From: Chaetoderma sp. LZ-2023a
Lineage: Eukaryota; Mollusca; Caudofoveata; Chaetodermatida; Chaetodermatidae
Reading direction: 5' to 3'
DNA: 64,000 nt
Assembly: GCA_034401795.1 (NCBI GenBank)
Contig: CM067374.1
Coordinates: forward strand, 139,404,508-139,468,507
The notes beneath the pieces are model-generated. The model saw nothing but the letters and a program-made list of their open reading frames with translations. It did not search any database and was not told the DNA's origin. A program made the position numbers and the translations under genes. Shown piece after piece: positions 13,341 to 24,180 of this stretch (the stretch's first letter is position 1; each line of letters begins with the position of its first letter).

Positions 13341-13620
13341 GGCAAGTCTGGACTGCACACTATCAGTTCCTGTCAATTCGGGTGGTTGTGAGTCAGGTAG
13401 TTGAAAGCTGGTCCGGTGAAAGAGGATTTTTGTTTTCCGGATAGTGGGCCAGTCGGTAGACTAATCGGCTCCCAAATGCTAGGCGAATAGGTGCCATAGA
13501 ATGGGCTGGGTTCGAACTTCGCTCAGGTCGAAAATTGAAAAATGTGAAAATTACATTCTAATGATGACTGTGCTATATCCTAGTGCTAGTGCGTCGTCAA
13601 TGACATAATTCCTTGAACTA
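13341..13620 (+). repeat. tRNA-like SINE candidate
   Basis: TGGGCCAGTCGG (13445-13456) differs at one position from the RNA polymerase III A-box consensus. GGTTCGAACTTC (13509-13520) resembles the B box, 53 bp further on, which is normal tRNA spacing. About 100 bp of upstream sequence is duplicated at 13669-13795. The AT-rich end (AATAATAAAAATTACATAC) could be a tail. Pol III transcription is inferred. Confidence 0.5.
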
Positions 13621-13668
13621 ATGCTTGACAATAATAAAAATTACATACATGCGACTGCCTAGAGATAT

Positions 13669-13795
13669 GGCAAGTCTGGAATGCACACTATCAGTTCCAG
13701 TCAATTCGTGTGGTTGTGAGTCGGGTAGTTGAAAGATGGTCCTGTGAAAGAGGATTTTTGTCTTCTGGATGGTGGGCCAGTCAGTAGACTACTTA
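13669..13795 (+). repeat. second partial copy of the SINE-like repeat
   Basis: GGCAAGTCTGG through GTGGGCCAGTCAGTAGACTA repeats 13341-13470 with scattered substitutions (roughly 90 percent identical by eye). It stops just after the A-box-like motif. Confidence 0.65.
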
Positions 13796-13869
13796 GCAGT
13801 GTGCGTCGCGGCTGTGGTGAAACTGTAAGGTAGGGTGAAGATAGGGTATTTATTTTGACTCTGTCTTCA

Positions 13870-15198
13870 CTGCCCTCTCTAGTTAAGTGGCTTGTTCTGG
13901 TCTACTAGGGGTGTGGTAAACGGAGGCCGGTTTGGACAGCGTTCCTTCCAAGGCCCTATTTGGGCACATCCGAAGGATGCATTTGTTGCAGTGCGTGTGC
14001 CGCAGGGTTGTTTGCAGATGGTTTTGTAGCACTTTGTGCAGCGACAGTGATTGACAGTGTTGTTAGAACATTGGTTAGGGATGCGATTTGTTTAGTGATC
14101 TATTCTAACCGTTAATGAGTGTTCTGTCAGTTGCCATTGTTGTGTTGGTTCCCCCATCTTGGGGCGTTGTCATGGCCTACCCGATGGGACTGACCACGGC
14201 CTCTGCCTCATTGTGCGTTGGGATTTGAGTGTGGTGCGTTTTGCTGTTGGTCAGCTTCTGTTGCTGTAACTGAAGCGGGTGCGGTGCCTGTGGTGGTCAC
14301 CATGTTGATGTCATTCACATCATTTATAGGGTGTGTTTGACGCCATGCATTCTTTTCTCTTTCCAGGAAGTTTTCCACAAGGACAGCCGTAGCCGTCAAT
14401 GCTTGTAGACGTCCGTGCTCTAATAGAAAGAGTTTCTCCTTTAGGGTTGGTTCGCCACTCTGGGCATCAATGAAGTATCCAACTGTAAATGAGTGACTCC
14501 CTCGTGGTTGGTGCTAGGGTATGCCTGGGAGACTAAATGCCTGATACAGCTTGCTAACTCAGGGAGGGCCTCATTTGCGTGGTGCCGCAGATTCTTCAGC
14601 TGTAATCGGCTGGTTTCCCAAAGGGCTGTGCCGCCAAATCTTTCAGAAAGAGCATTCTCTAATACGATGTATGTGGGTGTTATGTCTGACCACCAAATCT
14701 GCTACGAATTGCAATGCTTTCTCTGTGCTCCAATGTTCGTACCACAGCATTTGGGTGTTTTTTTGCCATATAGGAGTCGACGTATGTTGAGGAGACGCAG
14801 GCCTATACGTGTCCATGTATTGTCACTGTTCACCCATTGATACATAAGGTGGGTGTATTGGGTGTGAAGTCTGTGGTTGCCCCCGTAGGCGACTTGACTG
14901 ACAACATCTGTATCCATCTCGGTGGTGAGTATTGCCTATCGTGAATGTCTGACAGCGTGATATACGGACTATCCGCCTGTGAAACATTAATAAAGGGTTC
15001 CTCGCTAATTGGCGAATATTCCTGCCTGATGGGTGCTAATGATCCCGCACCAGGGAATTGTGGGTGATCACTGGTAAGAATTTCCACCGCTCTACCGTCC
15101 AGATACTCCTCTCTTGATCCGGGGTGTATGTATTAAAGTAGAACGGAGACTGAAACATACGGGAGTAGAGATTGGGTGTATGTTCATTTTCTCTTCGA
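13870..15198 (-). pseudogene. Ty3/Gypsy gag remnant (minus strand)
   Basis: Read on the minus strand from 15198 down, frames shift several times but show a Gypsy gag pattern. FVADLVVRHN is followed, around 14690-14500, by ALSERFGGTALWETSRLQLK and then NEALPELASCIRHLVSQAYP, the usual capsid C-terminal half. Next come YFIDAQSGEPTLKEKLFLL and VLVENFLEREKN (about 14480-14340). Near 13936-13982 FGCAQIGPWKERCP is a decayed CCHC zinc knuckle with the His changed to Pro and the first Cys lost. No protease or polymerase follows, and there is no intact frame longer than about 85 codons. Confidence 0.72.
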
Positions 15199-15218
15199 GC
15201 CCCACATCGGGCGCCACT
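15197..15218 (-). other. primer-binding-site-like motif of the Gypsy remnant
   Basis: On the minus strand this reads AGTGGCGCCCGATGTGGGGC. The TGGCGCCC opening is that of tRNA-primed binding sites in many Ty3/Gypsy elements, and it lies just upstream of the gag remnant. The adjacent sequence on its 5' side ends in TACA, as an LTR should, but only about 15 bp of possible LTR remains before a LINE fragment begins. Confidence 0.6.
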
Positions 15219-15235
15219 TGTAGCTTGCTACATAT

Positions 15236-15870
15236 TATAATGTATTGTGTGTTTGAATATCTTTATTTTGTGTGAACGTATTATCCGATAATTTTAGTGT
15301 TAGTGGTAGACTTTCGTGATGATAATCATAAACCGGGGCATACAGCAGCATTTTGCCTATGTCTATTAATCTTAGAAGATTCTCATTTCGTTTTTGTATT
15401 GAAATTAGTTTATTTTTGTGTGTGTTGGTCCATACTGAGTTACAATATGTCAAATAAGGTAAAGTTCAAGTTGCATGTAATGTCTCGAGTGTTGCATGGG
15501 GAAGGTAAGCCTTGAGGCATAGCAGTACTCCTAAATATTTTGTTACTTTAGTAATAATATGACTCTCCCAGTTCGCGCTGTTATTTACTAGGACCCCAAG
15601 GAATTTTGTTGTATTTTATCTTTCAATTTCCTGTTTATTTATATATTATTGTCGGTATAATTTTTATCACCTAATGCTTTCGAATTTGTAAATAACATGA
15701 ATGAGGTTTTATGAACATTTAATGACAATTTATTAGCTGTGAACCATTCTGTGATTTTAACCATTTCCTCATTTACTCTCTGCTATAAGACATGTGTCCA
15801 AAATGCATTGGTATCGTCAGCAAACATTACAAGAGATACATATGAGTCAGCGGAAGTAGGATTAGATCTA
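15236..15870 (-). pseudogene. LINE reverse transcriptase fragment (minus strand)
   Basis: On the minus strand the sequence encodes MFADDTNAFW (FADD at 15824-15813), then ITEWFTANKLSLNVHKTSF, a standard motif C to motif D stretch of a LINE reverse transcriptase. After several stops comes LTYCNSVWTNTHKNKLISIQ, the conserved segment after the palm. Upstream motifs are absent. It abuts the Gypsy primer-site motif at its 3' side, so it may have inserted into, or been joined to, the Gypsy LTR. It is a different family from the LINEs at 18-30 kb. Confidence 0.72.
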
Positions 15871-15967
15871 TAAATGAGAACCAGAAAACTATGATATGTT
15901 AATATATATGTGGGATGGTGTGTGGCGCAAATATATAAATCCAACATAGCACCTCTACAACTGGCCT

Positions 15968-16050
15968 GTTCACGTAGCTTAGTGGTTAGAGCATAGATAC
16001 GGGTAGCGTATGGCCAGGTGTCGATCCATACTGCTAGCAGACCATGTCAC
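15968..16050 (+). repeat. tRNA-like sequence, probable SINE head
   Basis: TAGCTTAGTGGTTAGAGC is a perfect match to the A-box region of tRNA genes, and GGTGTCGATCC, about 40 bp on, is close to the B box. The anticodon and T stems do not pair cleanly, so a functional tRNA is unlikely. It lies at the edge of the CTGTA satellite. Confidence 0.55.
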
Positions 16051-16748
16051 ACATATAGTTTCTGAGATCTGGGGTCAAAATTGTCAGAGTGTCAACTGCA
16101 TCATAAATACTATACTATACTTTACGATACCGTACTCTTGTACTGGGATCTACTGTACTCTATTTTATTGTACTGTCTTCTGCTATACTACCCGACTGTA
16201 CCATACTCAACTAAAATGTCTCAGCAGGCACATGATGTTGTTTCAACGTTGAATCCACGTTGAAATCATGTGACAATGATGTACTTTGGTTTACTGTACT
16301 CTGCTGTATTCTACTCCACCGTGCTATATTGAACTGTAGTCTACTGTAGTAGACTGTGGTCTGCCCTATACAATACTGCACTGTACCATGCTGTACCATA
16401 CCGTACCATTCTGTGATGTAATCGAATACACTCAACCTTGCTGTACTATACTGTATTCTACTCCACTTTACTATACTGTACTGTGCTGTACCCTACTATA
16501 TGATGTACTGTACTCTACTGTGCAGACGTCTAATCTTCTGTACCCTACATTACTGTAATGGGGTGTACTCTATTATACTGTCCTTTGCAGTACTGTTATC
16601 TAATTTCCTGTACTGTACTCTGCTCAAATATACTGTACTTTATTGTACCGTACTCTATTCATGTGTACCCTACTGTATTATAGTCAACTAAACTGTACAG
16701 TGTACAGTGTTGTTTTATCTGTACTGCACGTTACTGTACTGTACTGTG

Positions 16749-17134
16749 TACTGTACTGTACTGTACTGTACTGTACTGTACTGTACTGTACTGTACTGTA
16801 CTGTACTGTACTGTACTGTACTGTACTGTACTGTACTGTACTGTACTGTACTGTACTGTACTGTACTGTACTGTACTGTACTGTACTGTACTGTACTGTA
16901 CTGTACTGTACTGTACTGTACTGTACTGTACTGTACTGTACTGTACTGTACTGTACTGTACTGTACTGTACTGTACTGTACTGTACTGTACTGTACTGTA
17001 CTGTACTGTACTGTACTGTACTGTACTGTACTGTACTGTACTGTACTGTACTGTACTGTACTGTACTGTACTGTACTGTACTGTACTGTACTGTACTGTA
17101 CTGTACTGTACTGTACTGTACTGTACTGTACTGT
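16749..17134. repeat. perfect (CTGTA)n pentanucleotide array
   Basis: About 77 uninterrupted units over 386 bp. A pure array of this length next to highly mutated relatives suggests recent expansion at the centre. Confidence 0.97.
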
Positions 17135-17850
17135 GGTCTACTGCACAGTGCAATAGTGCACTCTACCCTACTATATACTGTACTCTGTTCAACTTATATG
17201 CTTCTAATCTACTGTACTCTGTTGTATTGTAATATACTGTACTCTGCTGGATTGTACTATGATGTACTGTATATTCAACTCTCTGTACTGTATTGTCATC
17301 TGCAGTTGTGCACTATACAGTACTGTACTATACTGTACTGTACCGTACCATACTATAATGTACTGTACCATACCATACTGAAAGCACTGAAAAGCACTAC
17401 AATGAAATGCACTGCATTACACTGAACAACTTTGCACTAAATTGATGTAATAGTGTAAAACAAGATACAGTAGAGTACAATACACTACAATATAGTACAA
17501 TATAGTATAGTACAGAAGCACAATGTGGTAGAGTACAATGTGCATTAAGGTAATGTACAAGAGAATACAACAGAGCAGAGCACAGTCAATACAATGGACT
17601 ACAGCACAGTGCAGTTTATGATAGGGCAGTATAGAGTACTGTAGAGTAAGTGTACAATACAACAGAACGCAGTCGATGATAGTACACTGAGTTCAGTAGG
17701 CGACAGCACAGCACAACACAGCAGAGTACAGCACAGTAAATCAGAGTACAATATAATACATCAGAGTACATTACAGCGGAAGAGATTAAAATATAATAGA
17801 GTTGCAGTATAGTAGAGTATGACAGAATACAGTTAAATGGAGGACAGTAT

Positions 17851-17900
17851 GCGGTGCGGTGCGGTGCGGTGCGGTGCGGTGCGGTGCGGTGCGGTGCGGT
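17851..17900. repeat. (GCGGT)n pentanucleotide array
   Basis: Ten exact GCGGT units form a GC-rich island inside the AT-rich satellite, with TATGGTATGGTATGG just after it. Confidence 0.95.
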
Positions 17901-17956
17901 ATGATATAGTATGGTATGGTATGGTACAATACAGTCTAGTATAGTATAGTGTAGTG

Positions 17957-18500
17957 TATCTTGCTTTGCCTTTGAGGAAACGCTGGCCCATCTTTTTACT
18001 GAATGTCATGTAGTGTCGCGATTCGGGGTATTATGTAGAGAATACCTTAGTCCATCTTAAGATACCTAGAACCAAGATAACAGCTAAGAGGATTTTATTC
18101 CACGACCTTGATGATATCCACATACTAAAGATGGATAAAGTTGTTATTTTGTTTTACATAAGCATTTGGACTATTTGGCTGTATAGATGTTCATTAGTTC
18201 AAAATAATAACAGTAGCATCACATCCGATCACCTAAAGGCATTTAAAGCTTTGTTTCATGCTACGTGGTCACGTAGTGTTAATGGAGAATACGAGAAATT
18301 CGTTAAGACCCGAAAACTCCAGATATTCAAGGACACGTGGTGCAGAGGTGAACTGATCTATGTTGAAAACCAAAATCGTGTTATTAAGCCACTGTCATTA
18401 TGAAAGCCCTCGGTCATTTATAGATTATGATAGATGTAATGGTTTGTCTCTGTTATGTTGTTTTTGAAATTTAATGTTGATGAAAAAGGACATTTTTTAA
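17957..18500 (+). pseudogene. Tx1-like LINE ORF2 C-terminal fragment (copy 0)
   Basis: The frame reads FEETLAHLFTECHVVSRF, the His/Cys half of the zinc-binding domain near the C-terminus of these LINE proteins. After a stop (near 18058) it continues as SIWTIWLYRCS, aligning with GVWTIWKHRCS of the copy ending at 23347, and closes at 18403 with LSL. The 5' side is cut by the CTGTA satellite and the next LINE copy starts at about 18518, so two copies of one family lie head to tail. Confidence 0.8.
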
Positions 18501-18517
18501 GAATTAATTTTTAATGT

Positions 18518-19564
18518 AGGTTGAACTCAAGAAGTATGGCAAAGTGCAAAATATTGAATGGGAAACGTATCCCTTTGACAGAAGGCTAGAAAACGGTGTA
18601 AGACGCATCTGGGTTAATACAGTGGATTACCGAGCAGATTGACGCTTAATGGCAGCTTTGTCCTGCCCTTATAGTATAGAGGGCAAATTAAAGAGTGCCG
18701 GATCTGCCTAAGTACTGACCATTTGGCAACAGATTGTCCCAATCGAAACAAATGTTTGCTCTGTGGTTCAGTTGACCATTTTAAATGGCGCTGTCCAAAA
18801 AATCAAAACAAGCCCTCAGTATCAGGAGATAATCGCCCATTAAAGGATGCAACTGAGTCAAATGCTTCTGAAGCAATCAATACGGAAGCTGTTGTTGTGG
18901 TTCATGCCACTGAAAATGACACAAACAAATCATCAAATCCTGTTAAAGTAACTACAGTTGATGAAATTCAAGTATTAGAGGAGGGTATAACCTTAAGTCA
19001 AGACAATAATCAAAATGCAGTGCAGCCAAACGTGGCTGTAAAAGACACACAGGAAAATGATGATCTTACAGAAGAGCCAGTTTACAATTCCTTAGAAGAT
19101 GAATTAAAATTAGGACAGGATAAGTTTAGGACTCAGAAGACGGAAAGTTCAGTCGATTTTCAACTAAGCCCACTTGATTTAAGTCAGCTTGAAGATATGG
19201 TAAATGACGCTCCTGCCATATGTACCTTAAGTAGCAATAAGCGTCATAAAGAAGGCAATAGCTCAGAATCTGAGATTGAAGTAAATGATATGGATGATGA
19301 TACAAAGCCATTTGCAGAATCAGATGTGTCCATTCAAACACAGAGTTCACAGATGAAAGATGAAATGGTAATGTACCGATCAGAAGGGGTGAAGTGTTAG
19401 TGCCATATATAACGGCGTGAGGCATGAAATATCGTCTACTGCGCCATGATTCTGATATTTCCAAATATGAATATTTGTCTGTGGTAGAACTAGGAAACAT
19501 TGAATTCGCAGGAAAATTAGGTAAATGGTCTAAGAAACGAGCTAAAAAACCCAAATCAAGTTAA
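18518..19564 (+). pseudogene. LINE ORF1 (gag-like, double CCHC knuckle), copy A
   Basis: The start is missing. The sequence enters at ELKKYGKVQNIEWETYPFDR, which matches MGKYGQVVKIERETYAFDR of copy B and resembles an RNA-binding fold. A frameshift near 18630 and a TAG near 18672 (a Trp in copy B) precede two zinc knuckles, CRICLSTDHLATDC and CLLCGSVDHFKWRC. Both keep the C-x2-C-x4-H-x4-C pattern. An acidic, low-complexity middle follows. A frameshift near 19385 and a TGA near 19412 come before the conserved end SDISKYEYLSVVEL. The TAA at 19562-19564 lies 4 bp before the ORF2 start, suggesting coupled translation in the active ancestor. Confidence 0.8.
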
Positions 19565-19568
19565 TCTA

Positions 19569-22500
19569 ATGATGGCGGTTGTAAACATCATTTTACAAAT
19601 TATGATTATCTGCACCATCAATTGCAGAGGATTAAATACCGAATTCAAGCAGCGCCACTTGCTTGAAAAATTAGCAAATGAGAGAGTTGATATTGCTTTT
19701 CTAAAAGAGACCAAAATTAAAAAAATTGAAGTGTATGAATCTCTCAAAGTTATTTCAAAAGGTCAGATTTTCTATTCTTTATCACAAGATAATAGCGCGG
19801 GAGTGGCCATTCTTATCCTGTGCCGCTATCTCAACACTGGTGATGTTATATCGTCGTCATCAGATACAAATGGACGATGGATTTGTGTATCAATTGATGT
19901 ACTAAACACAAGTTTAAATTTGATGTGCCTTTATGCGCCAGCCTCTCATCAATTGCGCGGTGAATTTCTAAATGATGTTTCCACAAAAATTCAAGACAGA
20001 ACGCCTGAAAACCTAATTATGGGCCGTGACTTTAATTGCATATTAGATGAAGTTAAAGACAGAAACGCTAGGTCTAATTTTAATGACACATCTCATAATA
20101 TTTTGATACACATATGTGAATATAAAAGCTTGTTAGACACTGATCGGATTGAAACTCCAGAGGGCAGGGACGTTACTTAGTTTTCAACCGATGGAAAGAA
20201 AGCATCCAGATTGGACAAGATATATGTAGAACGATCATTGAAAGGTTACATGTGTAAAACTAACATAAAACCAGTAACTTTCTCTGATCACAATATGTTT
20301 TCCAGCACATTAGACAATGCTGACTGGATCAAACGAGAAGATGGATTTTGGAAACTCAGTGTAGCGTTGTTACGAGATAGTCGCTATCGCAAATGTGTAA
20401 AAAGTTGTTCGAGGCATTGGGATGAAAAGAGAAGTGTGTATGAATGTATAACAGACTGGTGGGAGGATGTTAAATCCGACCTGAAACATATTTCAAGGCA
20501 GTATTCCATCAGGAAAGCACGAGAAATGCGAAAGCGTAAAAAGGCGCTTCAGCGGTCGGTGTGTAAAATTAATAAGGAAATTAATGATGGAGAATATAAT
20601 TATTACGAACTATTAGTTAAATTAAAAGGTAGACTAAATGAAATAGAGCAATATCAGTTTGATGGGGCCAAAATAAGGGCAAGAGCACAAATGCACACCG
20701 AGGGTGAAAAGCCTACACGTTACTTTTGTAACTTGGAAAAAGCAAGAGGCATAGAGAAGTTAATGCGGTCACTGAGGAAAGTGATGAAACTGCAGCTAGA
20801 GATATTTTAGCTAATATAACGCAAAGACTTCCAGATGCATGTCGCGAAAGTTGTGAGCAATCACTAACAATTGATGATTTGACAAGATCCCTCAAATGTA
20901 TGAAGTTAGAAAAGTCTCCTGGCTGCGACGGACTTCCAGTCGAATTTTATCAAACATTCTGGCACATATTTGGTCCAGTATTAGATGAAATAGTAGCTAG
21001 CATTTTTAAGCAAGGGCATCTCACTCCATCGATGGCCCAAGCATATGTTCGGCTTATATACAAGAGGGGTGACAGAAATAAAATACAGAATTATGGACCA
21101 ATCTCTCTACTCTGTGTAGAATATAAGATTATTACTCGGGCACTAACATTAAAACTTGGTGCGGTCCTAGGCGAAGTAATTGATGATGATCAAACGTGCT
21201 CTGTACCAGGAAGAACGATATTAAACAACACATTGCTTATACGAGACCTTATTCAATTAGTTGAACAGGATTGCATCCCAGCAGCAATAATAGCACTTGA
21301 TAACGAGAAGGCGTTTGACAGACTTGAATGGGATTTCTTGTTTGAGTCTTTAGACCATATTGGCTTTGGTTCCAGATTTATTAAATGGGTCAATCTTTTA
21401 TATACTGATATAACAAGTTGCTATTTAGTAAATAATCATCTATCTGAACCTGTAGAGTTGGAACGAGGTTTCAGACAGGGTTTCTCATTGTCTCCGCTTC
21501 TATTCATCATGGCTATGGAATCGTTGGGGGCCACATTGAGGCAGCGTAATGATTTTCAAGGAATATGTATACGTGGCATAGAAAGGCCACTGAAGGTGTC
21601 TCAATATACAGATGATACGACTGTGTTTGTAGGTAAAAATTCAGATTTTAGAATTTTAACTGGAGCATTATCAGATTTTCAAAAGGCACCAGGGCTTAAA
21701 GTCAATAGAGAAAATCTAAGGGATTATTTTGGGGCGCTTGGAAGGACAGAACTAACAATGTTCTGAATATTAACTGGTCAGATGATGTCATAAAGATTTT
21801 GGCTATTTACTTTAGTAGAGAACAGGATGTAATAATAAACTGGGAAGAAAGGCTATCCAAGTTAAAGTGTGCATTAGTAAATTGGAAACGACGTCGCATA
21901 ACTGTATGTGGCAGGACATTTGTCCGTAATAATTAAATTTTATCTGGACTGTGGTATGCCGCTTCTGTAGTTCATATGACCAAATCAGTATAGTCAAAGA
22001 TCAACACGTTACTTTTGTCCTTCTTATGGGAGGACAAACCCCATTTAGTATCGCAGTCAATCCTCACCAATGAAAAGCATGATGGAGGCCTGGATTTGGT
22101 TAATGTTTTTAGCAAAGTGTGCTTCGCTAAAACTGAAATTCTTGAATAAGTTACTCACTTCAAACTCATCTTGGTCAAGTGTTGCAAGGACACTTCTACA
22201 AAGGTACGTAGATCCATTTCCAGTAGAATGTTTATTTTTGTACAATAAACTGCCACCTAACCATCAGAAGATACCAAACATATATTATGAACAGCTTGAA
22301 GTTTTAAAGATATTTACACGATCAATGCCACAACCCAGTTGTTGGGAAGATGCCTTAGAGCAACGTCTTTGGGGCAACGAGTTCATTCATGATAAAGATG
22401 CTGTATTATATTTGCCCTCTGTGACCAAAAATGGCATTCAATATTTACGTGATTTAGTTAATCCAAAATCTCGCAAATGGATCGCGATGCAGGATGTAGC

Positions 22501-23349
22501 AAGAGCAACATCAATGAGGCATATTGATGCCCAACGTTTATTGATTAGAATAAAGAATGCAATACCTGGTGAATGGTTCAAATTGTCGAAAGCACGTGGC
22601 AACAGAGATATGTTGCAACCAACATTAGTATTTAAGTCAGAGCATATAAAATACAACATTGCATCTAGAGCCTGGTATGGAATGCTAATGCAAAGTCGGA
22701 GACAGACTCCTGCTGCAGTTAGGCATTGGAACACTTTAGGATGCACGCCAAAGAACTGGAAAAATGCGTGGAAAACAATACATCTACCATGTCTACCAGC
22801 AAATGCAAGGGACGTGGCATGGCGATTACTCCATCAAAGGCTATGGGTCGGCCATCTGACTTATATGTGCAAAATAACAAGTACAGACCGGTGTTTATTA
22901 TGCAATACCGAGGAGGAAATAATAGATCATCTGTTTACACAGTGTTATATAGCTACAGGCTTTTGGGTAGATATCAATATGCTCCTTGCTAAATTTGGAA
23001 TCAAATATGTGAAATTAATGGCTGAAACAATTATGTTCAAAGATTGTTCAACCATCGGACGAATCACTAATAGCAAGGAGAAAGAATTGTTAATAACCCT
23101 GTTATCTGTAGGAGTGTGGACCATTTGGAAGCATCGGTGTTCAGAGGCCAGAGATAAAACAGGAAACAACCATCAAAGAGCCATACAAGCTATATTTCGA
23201 TCATTGCTGATAAACTGCATTCAGTGTGAATTTTACAGGCTAGTGGAACATGGAAAAGAAAGTAGATTTAAAGATGAATGGTGCAAAACTGGCCTAGTAT
23301 CAATTGAATACGGATATCTAAAAATATCAGAAGCGGAACTTGTATAAGC
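19569..23349 (+). pseudogene. LINE ORF2 (endonuclease + reverse transcriptase), copy A
   Basis: Endonuclease (about 19600-20330): NCRGLN, the catalytic Glu in LKETK, GRDFNCILDE, SRLDKIYV and FSDHNM are all present. A TAG interrupts at 20178-20180. Near 20757, compared with copy B, roughly 100 bp are missing and the frame changes. Reverse transcriptase (20879-21766): LDNEKAFDRLEW is motif A, RQGFSLSP motif B, and QYTDDTTVF motif C with YTDD. The frame then breaks near 21710, with further stops near 21936 and 21990 and a shift near 22105. The last long frame (22070-23347) ends with CLLCNTEEEIIDHLFTQC, a zinc-binding motif, and GVWTIWKHRC. No functional protein can be made from this copy. Confidence 0.88.
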
Positions 23350-23400
23350 TAGCACACTCGCTGCTTGCTGTATATTGATAAATGATATTTTAATTTAATT

Positions 23401-23700
23401 TAATTGCCTTTATTTTAATAGTTTAATGCCTTAGGAGACTCTAATCTTGACGAATATCCTAACCTTGTGAATCAGTATATTTAAATATCAAATGAGCATT
23501 ATGTCAATATTCTTGAGGTGATCTGATCTTCAAGTTAACAGAGTGTGATATCTTACAATTAGCTTCCTGTTGTAAATGTTTACTGTAGGTGTATTTGTTC
23601 CAGGGTAATTTGCAAAAACTTACAATGAAGTAAATTTAGAATGTGAACCCAAAGCGCCATCTAGGTAGTCATAGTTTGTATACTTTTGCTTTGTGCATTA
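23401..23700. other. LINE 3' flank, non-coding
   Basis: This is AT-rich sequence after the LINE stop, possibly including its 3' untranslated region. The element end cannot be fixed by eye. Confidence 0.4.
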
Positions 23701-24180
23701 TATTATATAAAGGCTACTACGTCCGCTGGGCATTTAAGAATCTGCTAACTGGCGTCAATGAGTAACTTTTTGTTACTTATTAACGAGTCACCTCGCCACT
23801 TGTCGGCGAGCTGCACTCGCCATTTGGCCCTACTACTATACGGTGTGCTACGTTAAACTACATATGATCTACTTAGCCTGCCGGTCATGAATTGGCTCAA
23901 TGGCGTCAATGAGTAGCAGTAGCTTACTGCTAATTATTGATGAGTCGCTTTACCACTTGTTGGTTAGCTTTGCTCGCCATTTGGGCGTACTACTACACGG
24001 TGTGCAAATAGTAATGCCTTCGTTGAATTATGTTATGTTATCAGCTCTTTATATTTTCTATGTGGTTATGCCACGGTTGTGGTATATGATAATAGAGTAT
24101 TTTAGCTTGCACTGTTTTAATATGTTAGGTTTGTATTGTTATTCTATTAATAAAGGCTGCTATTTCATCCGATTTTTTAT
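23700..24180 (+). repeat. diverged direct duplication (~180-bp blocks)
   Basis: GGCGTCAATGAGTAAC...CGCCATTTGGCCCTACTACTA (about 23752-23843) recurs as GGCGTCAATGAGTAGC...CGCCATTTGGGCGTACTACTA (about 23901-23996). The motif TAAAGGCT[A/G]CTA also occurs on both sides (near 23709 and 24157). No coding was recognised. Confidence 0.6.

Larger units (their letters stand above)
16090..17956. repeat. CTGTA-type satellite with degenerate flanks and polarity switch
   Basis: From 16090 to about 17390 the plus strand is dominated by TACTGTA-like pentamers. The centre (16749-17134) is perfect and the edges are degenerate. From about 17400 to 17950 the plus strand instead reads ACAGTA/GTACAATA, the reverse complement of the same theme. 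The whole 1.9-kb block is therefore an inverted pair of degenerate arrays. The long open frames across it (for example 16643-17425) are repeat artefacts. Confidence 0.8.
18518..23400 (+). mobile_element. Tx1-like (L1 superfamily) LINE, copy A
   Basis: It contains the C-terminal two thirds or more of ORF1 (zinc knuckles) and a nearly complete ORF2 (endonuclease, reverse transcriptase, zinc-binding tail), ending in an AT-rich 3' region. Family placement rests on the endonuclease-first order, the CCHC-bearing ORF1 and the KAFDRLEW palm motif, all seen in Tx1/L1-type LINEs. It begins inside ORF1, as expected from 5' truncation. The 3' boundary is approximate and no target duplication was found. 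Confidence 0.82.

Noticed and set aside
15968-16050. A functional tRNA gene.
   Set aside because: The A box is good but the anticodon and T stems do not pair and the acceptor ends do not match.
16643-17425. A 260-codon open frame reading LYCTV repeatedly, with similar frames on the other strand.
   Set aside because: It is produced by the CTGTA pentamer, which is open in several frames on both strands. Composition and periodicity follow the satellite and there is no other protein feature.
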